Source: Thermoanaerobacter sp049701115 (GTDB lineage Bacteria > Bacillota > Thermoanaerobacteria > Thermoanaerobacterales > Thermoanaerobacteraceae). From it: a stretch of 64,000 bases of DNA. The position numbers were made by a program, and so were the translations under genes. The stretch is taken from positions 1 to 64,000 of the forward strand of contig NZ_JBNATX010000006.1 in NCBI RefSeq assembly GCF_049701115.1, written 5' to 3'. Below are positions 26,356 through 32,627 of this stretch, piece by piece. The notes under the pieces were generated by a model. The model was not told where the DNA came from and searched no databases. It saw nothing but the letters and a program-made list of their open reading frames with translations. How positions within the stretch are numbered: the stretch's first letter is position 1; each line of letters begins with the position of its first letter.

Positions 26356-26861
26356 TGGTCTTGTACATGCTGGTGGACGGTTATAATGTAATAAACAATT
26401 GGCAGGTTCTCAAGGATATTGCAAAAAAAAGCCTGGAGGATGCTAGGGACAAATTAATAGATTTACTGGCTGATTTTAAAGGTTATACAGGAATAAATAT
26501 AATACTGGTTTTTGACGCTATGTACGTAAAAGGAAGCTTAGAAAAGCATGAAGAAATAAACGGCATTGAGGTGGTATATACAAAAGAAGGTGAATCGGCA
26601 GACCACTTCATAGAATCGAAGGTAGTAGAGCTTGTAAAACGAGAAGAAGTAGTGGTGGTTAGCTCTGACTGGATTGTACAGCAGGTGATAATGGCCCATG
26701 GGGCTATCAGGATGTCTGCCAGAGAATTTTATGAGGAAATGAACAAGTATATAGAAAAACATAAAAAGGAGTATATGAATACTTTTTACAAAAATAGTTT
26801 GGAAAATAGGTTGGATGAAGAAACAGTGAAAAAACTCAGGCGAATGAGGGAAAATCAGTAA
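26355..26861 (+). CDS. NYN-domain ribosome-associated endoribonuclease (Rae1/YacP family)
   Basis: 168 aa. The PIN-like NYN fold is shown by LVDGYNVINNW (N-terminal Asp), VFDAMYVKG, TKEGESADHFIESKV and VVSSDWIVQQ, which supply the acidic residues. The Bacillus homologue Rae1 cuts mRNA in the ribosomal A site. The ATG overlaps the rlmB stop codon; an in-frame GTG lies 3 nt earlier. The C-terminal tail is basic and helical. It is followed by the sigH promoter, again the usual order. Confidence 0.9.
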   Translation: MVLYMLVDGYNVINNWQVLKDIAKKSLEDARDKLIDLLADFKGYTGINIILVFDAMYVKGSLEKHEEINGIEVVYTKEGESADHFIESKVVELVKREEVVVVSSDWIVQQVIMAHGAIRMSAREFYEEMNKYIEKHKKEYMNTFYKNSLENRLDEETVKKLRRMRENQ

Positions 26862-26868
26862 AATTAGC

Positions 26869-26898
26869 TTGACTACCTTTGCCAGTGTAATGTATAAT
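26869..26898 (+). promoter_or_regulatory. Promoter of sigH
   Basis: TTGACT, 18 nt, TATAAT: a strong vegetative-type promoter 45 nt before the sigH start. I see no clear Spo0A or AbrB site. Confidence 0.75.
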
Positions 26899-26942
26899 TA
26901 TAACGTGTAAGGTTGTGGGAATAACAAATGGGGGCGGTATTA

Positions 26943-27587
26943 GTGAAATCTGGGGCGCAACAGGATTACTATGAAGCGTACGACAAGATGGAAGAGGAGG
27001 AGGTAGTGGAGAGAGCACAGCAGGGAGATGAATTAGCTTTAGAGTATCTCATTGAGAGGTATAAGAACTTTGTGAAGGCAAAAGCGCGGACTTATTTTCT
27101 GGTTGGAGCTGACAAAGAAGATATAATCCAAGAGGGAATGATAGGACTTTATAAGGCGATAAGAGATTATAAAAATAACAAACTCACCTCTTTTAAAGCC
27201 TTTGCTGAACTGTGTGTGACCCGTCAGATTATTACTGCCATTAAAACCGCTACCAGGCAGAAACACATTCCTCTTAACTCCTATGTTTCGTTAAATAAGC
27301 CCATTTTCGATGAGGAATCCGATAGGACTTTGATGGATGTCGTCTCTACCCAGTGTATTTCTGACCCGGAAGAATTAATAATAAGCAAAGAGGAATACGT
27401 TAACATCGAGAATAAAATGGAGGAGCTTTTAAGCGGATTGGAATGGGAGGTTTTGGTGGCATATTTAGATGGAAAGTCTTATCAAGAGATAGCCGAAGGT
27501 TTAAACAGGCATGTAAAGTCCATAGATAACGCCCTGCAAAGGGTAAAGAGAAAATTAGAAAGATATCTCGAAATGAGGAACAGTTAG
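26943..27587 (+). CDS. sigH: RNA polymerase sigma-H factor
   Basis: Alternative sigma factor of early sporulation and stationary phase. Region 2 includes YKNFVKAKARTYFLVGADKE and DIIQEGMIGLYKAIRDY; region 3 includes FAELCVTRQIITAIKTATRQ, then KHIPLNSYVSLNKPI. Region 4 ends in YQEIAEGLNRHVKSIDNALQ. It is very close to Bacillus SigH. The GTG behind GGGGGCGG is preferred; an ATG five codons earlier is possible. It implies a spore-forming lineage, though other spo genes are outside the window. Confidence 0.95.
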   Translation: MKSGAQQDYYEAYDKMEEEEVVERAQQGDELALEYLIERYKNFVKAKARTYFLVGADKEDIIQEGMIGLYKAIRDYKNNKLTSFKAFAELCVTRQIITAIKTATRQKHIPLNSYVSLNKPIFDEESDRTLMDVVSTQCISDPEELIISKEEYVNIENKMEELLSGLEWEVLVAYLDGKSYQEIAEGLNRHVKSIDNALQRVKRKLERYLEMRNS

Positions 27588-27590
27588 CTA

Positions 27591-27619
27591 TTGACATTTA
27601 GAAAACTTTATAGTAAAAT
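27591..27619 (+). promoter_or_regulatory. Promoter of tRNA-Thr (and probably tuf)
   Basis: TTGACA, 17 nt, TAAAAT: a strong promoter about 32 nt before the tRNA. No other strong promoter is seen between the tRNA and tuf, so tuf may be read from here. Confidence 0.85.
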
Positions 27620-27650
27620 CAGAAAGCGGAAGTTTGAAACTTCTCTTTTT

Positions 27651-27726
27651 GCCCACGTAGCTCAGTAGGCAGAGCGTCGCCTTGGTAAGGCGGAGGTCAC
27701 CGGTTCGATCCCGGTCGCGGGCTCCA
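27651..27726 (+). tRNA. tRNA-Thr (anticodon GGT)
   Basis: 76 nt with the encoded CCA. The D arm is GCTC/GAGC, the anticodon stem TCGCC/GGCGG with loop TTGGTAA (anticodon GGT), and the T arm ACCGG/CCGGT with loop TTCGATC. The acceptor stem pairs GCCCACG with CGCGGGC, leaving an A5-C68 mismatch. Discriminator base T. It sits directly before tuf, an arrangement also found in E. coli (thrT-tufB). Confidence 0.97.
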
Positions 27727-27834
27727 TTTTAATTTACACCTTTTAGCTGTTTTTTTTTATCAAAGAAGTGCAATCTGATTTTGTTTATTTTAGTTTTTTA
27801 AAATAAGAAACACTTGGATAAGTTTATTAGAAGT

Positions 27835-29052
27835 AAGGAGGAAGAGAGGATGGCAAAGCAGAAATTTGAGAGGACGAAGCCGCACGTAAACATAGGTACG
27901 ATAGGGCACGTAGACCATGGTAAGACGACATTAACAGCGGCGATAACATTAATACTTTCGAAAGCAGGTTTAGCACAGGCGAAGGGGTATGACGAGATAG
28001 ACAAGGCGCCAGAGGAGAAGGCAAGGGGGATAACAATAAACACGACGCACGTAGAGTATGAGACAGCGAAGAGGCACTATGCGCACGTAGACTGTCCGGG
28101 GCACGCAGACTACGTAAAGAACATGATAACAGGTGCAGCACAGATGGACGGAGCGATACTGGTAGTATCAGCGGCAGATGGTCCGATGCCACAGACGAGG
28201 GAGCACATACTGTTAGCGAGGCAGGTAGGAGTGCCATATATAGTAGTATTTTTAAACAAGGCAGACATGGTAGATGATCCAGAACTTATCGAGTTAGTAG
28301 AGATGGAGGTAAGGGATTTACTGAACCAGTATGATTTTCCTGGGGATGACACGCCGATAGTAGTAGGGTCAGCGTTGAAGGCATTAGAGTGTGGATGCGG
28401 TAAGAGGGAGTGTCAGTGGTGCGGTAAGATATGGGAGTTAATGGACATAGTAGATGAATACATTCCGACACCACAGAGGGATGTAGACAAGCCGTTCTTG
28501 ATGCCGGTAGAGGATGTATTTACGATAACTGGTAGAGGGACAGTTGCAACAGGTAGAGTAGAGAGAGGGAAAGTGAAAGTAGGGGACGAAGTAGAGATAA
28601 TAGGATTGACGACAGAGTCAAGGAAGACGGTAGTAACAGGTGTAGAGATGTTCAGGAAGACATTAGACGAGGCGCAAGCAGGAGACAACATAGGAGTATT
28701 GTTAAGAGGAGTACAGAGGGACGAGGTAGAGAGAGGGCAGGTATTAGCGAAGCCAGGGACGATAAAGCCGCACACGAAATTTGAGGCACAGGTATACGTA
28801 CTGACGAAGGAAGAGGGAGGAAGGCACACGCCATTTTTCAACGGATACAGGCCGCAGTTTTACTTCAGGACAACAGACGTGACAGGGACGATACAGCTGC
28901 CAGAGGGAGTAGAGATGGTAATGCCAGGTGACCACGTGACATTGAAGGTAGAGTTAATAACACCGATAGCGTTGGAAGAAGGACTTAAGTTTGCTATAAG
29001 AGAAGGCGGAAGGACAGTTGGCGCTGGTGTAGTGTCTGCTATAATTGAGTAA
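27835..29052 (+). repeat. 1218-bp exact repeat, copy 1 (tuf gene)
   Basis: Identical base by base to 43315-44532 as far as I can compare. The identity starts six bases before GAAGAGAGG and stops exactly at the TAA stop codon. It includes the ribosome binding site and the whole tuf gene. Flanking DNA is unrelated, as expected from ongoing gene conversion. Confidence 0.95.
27850..29052 (+). CDS. tuf: Elongation factor Tu (copy 1)
   Basis: 400 aa GTPase that carries aminoacyl-tRNA to the ribosome. P-loop GHVDHGKT at 18-25, DCPGH with the catalytic His85, NKAD near 136 and the three EF-Tu domains are complete. A zinc-like cluster CGCGKRECQWC (near 180) is inserted in domain 1. Codon use is extreme: four-fold families end almost only in A or G and two-fold families in C. 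The last 25 codons revert to ordinary use (GCT, TCT, GTT, ATT). The protein and DNA are identical to copy 2. Confidence 0.98.
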   Translation: MAKQKFERTKPHVNIGTIGHVDHGKTTLTAAITLILSKAGLAQAKGYDEIDKAPEEKARGITINTTHVEYETAKRHYAHVDCPGHADYVKNMITGAAQMDGAILVVSAADGPMPQTREHILLARQVGVPYIVVFLNKADMVDDPELIELVEMEVRDLLNQYDFPGDDTPIVVGSALKALECGCGKRECQWCGKIWELMDIVDEYIPTPQRDVDKPFLMPVEDVFTITGRGTVATGRVERGKVKVGDEVEIIGLTTESRKTVVTGVEMFRKTLDEAQAGDNIGVLLRGVQRDEVERGQVLAKPGTIKPHTKFEAQVYVLTKEEGGRHTPFFNGYRPQFYFRTTDVTGTIQLPEGVEMVMPGDHVTLKVELITPIALEEGLKFAIREGGRTVGAGVVSAIIE

Positions 29053-29057
29053 GTCAG

Positions 29058-29086
29058 GAAGCCGGGTGCAAACCTGGCTTCTTTTG
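29058..29086 (+). terminator. Terminator after tuf copy 1
   Basis: GAAGCCGGGT pairs with ACCTGGCTTC (one G-T wobble), loop GCAA, then TTTT. It separates the tRNA-tuf unit from rpmG-secE-nusG. Confidence 0.85.
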
Positions 29087-29110
29087 GGTTAATTTATTTT
29101 TGTTTAAGGA

Positions 29111-29139
29111 TTGACAACAAGTTTTATTTATGATAAATT
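29111..29139 (+). promoter_or_regulatory. Promoter of rpmG-secE-nusG-rplKA
   Basis: TTGACA, 17 nt, TAAATT, about 36 nt before the rpmG start. Confidence 0.8.
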
Positions 29140-29174
29140 TGTCTAAGTAGTCGCATCGCCGGGAGGTGTAACAA

Positions 29175-29324
29175 TTGAGAGTGAAAATTGCGCTGGCTTG
29201 CACTGAGTGCAAGAATAGAAATTACCATACTACAAAAAATAAAAAAAATGACCCGGATAGATTAGAGCTTAAAAAATATTGTAAGCATTGTAAAAAGCAC
29301 ACTATTCACAGAGAGACAAAATAA
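29175..29324 (+). CDS. rpmG: 50S ribosomal protein L33 (zinc-binding form)
   Basis: 49 aa, starting with TTG behind GGGAGGTG: MRVKIALACTECKNRNYHTT. Two CxxC pairs (C9/C12 and C36/C39) mark the zinc-binding form of L33. The end HTIHRETK is typical. It lies just before secE-nusG, its usual place in Firmicutes. Confidence 0.94.
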   Translation: MRVKIALACTECKNRNYHTTKNKKNDPDRLELKKYCKHCKKHTIHRETK

Positions 29325-29351
29325 AGCAAAACATAAAGAGGATGTGAGGAA

Positions 29352-29552
29352 ATGGCCGGTGAAGGAAGGAAGATTGTAAAATTTTTCAGGGAAGTAAAAG
29401 CAGAAATGAAAAAGGTAACATGGCCAAATAAAGATACGCTCGTGACTTATACGGAGATCGTTTTAATTGTGATGGCACTTTTCACAATATTTATTTTTTT
29501 GATAGATTCTGCTTTCAGTTATATATTAAAACTCATCCTCAAAACATTTTAA
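29352..29552 (+). CDS. secE: Preprotein translocase subunit SecE
   Basis: 66 aa single-span form: the conserved amphipathic FFREVKAEMKKVTWPNKDT is followed by one membrane helix (IVLIVMALFTIFIFLI). It clamps SecY in the export channel. ATG behind GTGAGGA; nusG follows after 30 nt. Confidence 0.95.
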   Translation: MAGEGRKIVKFFREVKAEMKKVTWPNKDTLVTYTEIVLIVMALFTIFIFLIDSAFSYILKLILKTF

Positions 29553-29582
29553 AGGAGGTTGGGGGGTTTCCCCGGAGATTAT

Positions 29583-30107
29583 ATGTCTGAAAAGGAAACA
29601 GCAAAATGGTATGTGGTCCACACGTATTCGGGATATGAAAACAAAGTAAAAGCTAATCTGGAAAAGATTATAGAAAATAGAAACTTGCAGGACAAGATTC
29701 TTCAGGTCGTGGTTCCAACAGAAAAAGTGACTGAAATAAAAGATGGTAAAAAGAAAATAGTTGAGAGGAAGATTTTTCCCGGATACGTGCTGGTAAAAAT
29801 GATAATGACAGATGAGACCTGGTATGTGGTTAGGAACACAAGGGGAGTGACAGGGTTTGTGGGGCCTGGTTCAAAGCCTGTGCCTTTGACGGATGCTGAA
29901 GTAAGGGCTTTGGGCATAAAAGAGGCTCCTACTGCTGTTGACCTCAATGTGAAGGACACAGTAAGAGTTATCTCCGGGCCCTTTGAGAATTTTATAGGGG
30001 TTGTGCAGGAAGTTTATCCGGAAAGACAGAAAGCTAAAGTATTGATTTCAATGTTTGGGAGAGAGACACCGGTCGAATTTGACCTTGTGCAACTTCAAAA
30101 AATATAG
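29583..30107 (+). CDS. nusG: Transcription antitermination/pausing factor NusG
   Basis: 174 aa: NGN domain (WYVVHTYSGYENKVKANLEK, FPGYVLVKMIM) and C-terminal KOW domain (VRVISGPFENFIGVVQEV). It binds the RNA polymerase clamp and affects pausing and elongation. The start is the ATG behind CGGAG. A stronger AAGGAGG lies 25 nt upstream, separated by the small palindrome GGGGTTTCCCC, so the in-frame TTG there has no spacing and is unlikely. Confidence 0.95.
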   Translation: MSEKETAKWYVVHTYSGYENKVKANLEKIIENRNLQDKILQVVVPTEKVTEIKDGKKKIVERKIFPGYVLVKMIMTDETWYVVRNTRGVTGFVGPGSKPVPLTDAEVRALGIKEAPTAVDLNVKDTVRVISGPFENFIGVVQEVYPERQKAKVLISMFGRETPVEFDLVQLQKI

Positions 30108-30127
30108 CATGTTAAGGAGGTGTAGTC

Positions 30128-30550
30128 ATGGCAAAGAAGGTTGTAGCGGTTGTCAAGATTCAACTACCAGCGGGCAAAGCTACTCCTGCGCCGCCAGTGG
30201 GTACTGCATTGGGACCTCACGGCGTTAATATAATGGCTTTTTGTAAAGAATTTAACGAAAGGACCGCAAAAGACGCAGGGCTTATTATCCCTGTTGTTAT
30301 AACAATATATGCGGATAGGTCTTTTAGCTTCATTACAAAGACTCCACCAGCTTCTGTGCTGTTAAAAAAGGCTGCTGGGATTGAGTCTGGTTCTCCTCAA
30401 CCAAATAAGCAAAAAGTTGGTAAGATTACAAGACAGCAACTGAGAGAGATTGCTGAAATAAAGATGAGAGATTTAAATACTACGGATATAGAAGCTGCTA
30501 TGAGGATGATAGCTGGTACCGCTAGAAGCATGGGAATAGAGATTGTGTAA
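30128..30550 (+). CDS. rplK: 50S ribosomal protein L11
   Basis: 140 aa, base of the L7/L12 stalk in the GTPase centre. N-terminal KIQLPAGKATPAPPVGTALG and C-terminal RNA-binding GTARSMGIEIV are typical. ATG behind AAGGAGGTG; rplA follows after 48 nt. Confidence 0.97.
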   Translation: MAKKVVAVVKIQLPAGKATPAPPVGTALGPHGVNIMAFCKEFNERTAKDAGLIIPVVITIYADRSFSFITKTPPASVLLKKAAGIESGSPQPNKQKVGKITRQQLREIAEIKMRDLNTTDIEAAMRMIAGTARSMGIEIV

Positions 30551-30598
30551 AGCGAAGTGGGAGGCTATGTCCGATAATACCACAAAGGAGGTTTTACG

Positions 30599-31294
30599 GT
30601 GAAAAGAGGGAAAAGATATTTAGAAGCGTTAAAAGTGTATGACAAAACACAGCTTTACTCCAGCGAGGAGGCAATGGATATAGTTTTAAAAACGGCAAAT
30701 GCTAAATTTGATGAGACAATTGATCTGGCCGTGAGACTTGGTGTTGACCCAAGGCACGCAGATCAACAGGTAAGAGGTACAGTAATACTTCCCCATGGAA
30801 CAGGGAAGGAGGTTAAAGTTCTAGTATTTGCTAAGGGAGAAAAGGCCAAAGAAGCAGAGGCAGCTGGTGCTGATTATGTTGGAGCAGAGGAACTTGTAGA
30901 AAAAATTCAGAAGGAAAATTGGTTCGACTATGACGTTGTCATTGCAACACCTGATATGATGGGGGTTGTTGGAAGACTTGGTAAACTTCTGGGTCCAAAA
31001 GGGTTGATGCCCAATCCCAAGTCTGGTACGGTTACTTTTGAAGTAGAAAAAGCTGTAAAAGAAGCGAAAGCCGGTAAGATAGAATACCGCATAGATAAAA
31101 CAGGTATAATTCACGTTCCAATTGGGAAAAAGTCTTTTGGAAAAGAGAAGCTTCTTGAAAACTTTAGGACAGTGATGGATGCTATTATAAAATCCAAACC
31201 TGCTGCTGCAAAAGGGCAGTATATAAAGAGTGTGGTTTTATCCTCTACAATGGGACCAGGTGTTAAAGTTAATCCTGCCAGGATATTTGAATAA
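30599..31294 (+). CDS. rplA: 50S ribosomal protein L1
   Basis: 231 aa, forms the mobile L1 stalk and in many bacteria represses its own operon. It shows KRGKRYLEALKVYD at the N-terminus and LGPKGLMPNPKSGTV near 130. GTG start behind AAAGGAGG. The L10-L12 genes follow from their own promoter. Confidence 0.97.
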   Translation: MKRGKRYLEALKVYDKTQLYSSEEAMDIVLKTANAKFDETIDLAVRLGVDPRHADQQVRGTVILPHGTGKEVKVLVFAKGEKAKEAEAAGADYVGAEELVEKIQKENWFDYDVVIATPDMMGVVGRLGKLLGPKGLMPNPKSGTVTFEVEKAVKEAKAGKIEYRIDKTGIIHVPIGKKSFGKEKLLENFRTVMDAIIKSKPAAAKGQYIKSVVLSSTMGPGVKVNPARIFE

Positions 31295-31299
31295 ATGTA

Positions 31300-31329
31300 T
31301 TGACACTTGAAAGAAAATAATGTTATAAT
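31300..31329 (+). promoter_or_regulatory. Promoter of rplJ-rplL
   Basis: TTGACA, 18 nt, TATAAT: consensus in both hexamers, about 150 nt before rplJ. Confidence 0.88.
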
Positions 31330-31335
31330 AAACAC

Positions 31336-31478
31336 CGTTGAAATTGAATATAAGAAAGACCGTAGACAGTGGGTTGTGCGTGCTGCACGTAAATCCCACC
31401 GAGGTTTTGAAATAAATTCCCTATGGGGATCCTCGTGTCTACGGGATCCTTTTTTAAATTTTTTAAGGAGGTGGGAAG
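31336..31478 (+). promoter_or_regulatory. L10 leader (autoregulatory mRNA element)
   Basis: The 143-nt leader before rplJ contains GACCGTAGACAG...GTGGGTTGTG...AAATCCCACCGAGG and then a terminator hairpin. This matches the known Firmicute L10 leader, in which the L10(L12)4 complex binds and controls read-through. Assignment rests on position plus the visible helix GTGGG/CCCAC and the terminator. Confidence 0.8.
31427..31456 (+). terminator. Attenuator terminator in the L10 leader
   Basis: GGATCC pairs with GGATCC, with an inner CGT/ACG helix, followed by TTTTTT. It ends 23 nt before the rplJ start codon. Confidence 0.8.
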
Positions 31479-32012
31479 GTGGGCGCCAGCCGAGAGAAAA
31501 AGCAGCAGTTCATTGCAGAATTTAAAGACAAGTTGTCGAGAGCGCAGACAGTGATTTTTACAACCTTCAGTGGTTTAACTGTTGAAGATGAGACGATTTT
31601 GAGGCGGAAATTCAAAGAGGCAAATTCCGAATATAAGGTTTATAAAAACACTTTAATGACAATTGCTGCAAAAGAATTAGGATATGGAGATGACCTTATA
31701 AAATATTTTGAAGGGCCTACCTCTGTAGTTTTTGGGTATGAAGATCCTGTTGCGCCAGCAAAAATTTTGACTGAATTCATGAAAGACCACAAAGGACTTG
31801 AGTTAAAGGTCGGTATAGTAAACGGCAAGATAGTATCTCCTCAAGAGATAGAAGCTTTAGCCAAACTTCCTTCCAGAGAAGAACTTTTGGCAAAAGCTCT
31901 GGGCAGCATGAAAGCTCCTATTACAAATCTTGTGTTTGTGCTTTCTGGCACTTTGAGGAGCTTGTTATATGCGCTTAATGCTATAAAAGAAAAAAAGCAA
32001 GCTGAAGCTTAA
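31479..32012 (+). CDS. rplJ: 50S ribosomal protein L10
   Basis: 177 aa stalk protein anchoring L7/L12 dimers. KFKEANSEYKVYKNTLMTIA and the helical C-terminus that binds L12 are visible. GTG start behind AAGGAGGTGGG. Expected to repress its own operon through the leader. Confidence 0.96.
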   Translation: MGASREKKQQFIAEFKDKLSRAQTVIFTTFSGLTVEDETILRRKFKEANSEYKVYKNTLMTIAAKELGYGDDLIKYFEGPTSVVFGYEDPVAPAKILTEFMKDHKGLELKVGIVNGKIVSPQEIEALAKLPSREELLAKALGSMKAPITNLVFVLSGTLRSLLYALNAIKEKKQAEA

Positions 32013-32036
32013 AAAAATTGAATGGAGGTAGAGAAG

Positions 32037-32414
32037 ATGAGCAAAGAGGAAATTTTGGAAGCCATAAAAAATATGACGGTTTTAGAGTTAGCTGAATTAG
32101 TAAAGGCTTTGGAGGAGGAATTTGGGGTATCCGCAGCAGCTCCTGTAGCAGTTGCAGCAGCACCAGCAGCTGCAGGGCCGGCAGCAGCACCTGCTGAAGA
32201 AAAGACGGAATTCGACGTAATTTTGCAGGAGGTAGGAAGCGACAAGATTAAGGTCATCAAAGTAGTAAGAGAGATCACAGGCTTAGGATTAAAAGAAGCA
32301 AAAGACTTAGTAGACAGCGTTCCAAAGCCAATAAAAGAGGGCGTAAGCAAAGAGGAAGCAAATCAGATCAAAGCGAAATTCGAAGAAGTTGGAGCAAAAG
32401 TAGAGATAAAATAA
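32037..32414 (+). CDS. rplL: 50S ribosomal protein L7/L12
   Basis: 125 aa. An N-terminal dimerisation helix is followed by the Ala/Pro-rich hinge (near 37-55, AAPVAVAAAPAAAGPAAAPA) and the globular C-terminal domain (EKTEFDVIL, GLGLKEAKDLVD). It recruits translation GTPases. ATG behind GGAGG at a spacing of 8. Confidence 0.97.
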   Translation: MSKEEILEAIKNMTVLELAELVKALEEEFGVSAAAPVAVAAAPAAAGPAAAPAEEKTEFDVILQEVGSDKIKVIKVVREITGLGLKEAKDLVDSVPKPIKEGVSKEEANQIKAKFEEVGAKVEIK

Positions 32415-32440
32415 GGGCAAGTAATTTGCCCTTATTTTTT
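32411..32440 (+). terminator. Terminator of rplJ-rplL
   Basis: ATAAGGGCAA and TTGCCCTTAT form a 10-bp stem followed by six T. A new promoter lies 10 nt later, so rpoB-rpoC can be controlled apart. Confidence 0.88.
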
Positions 32441-32450
32441 ATGGGGGTTG

Positions 32451-32479
32451 TTGACATAAGAGATTTATTGTGTTATTAT
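32451..32479 (+). promoter_or_regulatory. Promoter of rpoB-rpoC
   Basis: TTGACA, 17 nt, TATTAT. It gives a leader of about 140 nt before rpoB. Confidence 0.78.
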
Positions 32480-32578
32480 ATAAAATTGCATTAATAGTGG
32501 CCTTTTTTATTTCTCAAGGTATAATTTTTGGATAGCTGGTGCATAATACCAAATATAATAGGGTTTTTGTGTGCGAAT

Positions 32579-32599
32579 CCAAAAGTTTGATACTTTTGG
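32579..32599 (+). promoter_or_regulatory. Small hairpin in the rpoB leader
   Basis: CCAAAAGT and ACTTTTGG form a perfect 8-bp stem with loop TTGAT, ending 15 nt before the AAGGGGTG ribosome site. It has no T tract and its function is unknown. Confidence 0.4.
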
Positions 32600-32627
32600 T
32601 AATTTACATTTTTAAGGGGTGAAATGG

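Noticed and set aside
27827..28237. Long antisense open frames across both tuf genes (also 43232-43717)
   Set aside because: They arise from the tuf codon bias, which leaves few stop codons on the other strand. Their products are low-complexity Ser/Leu-rich and have no ribosome sites.
31307..31525. 72-codon + frame over the L10 leader and rplJ start
   Set aside because: It runs through the attenuator and overlaps rplJ in another frame; the leader explains this DNA better.
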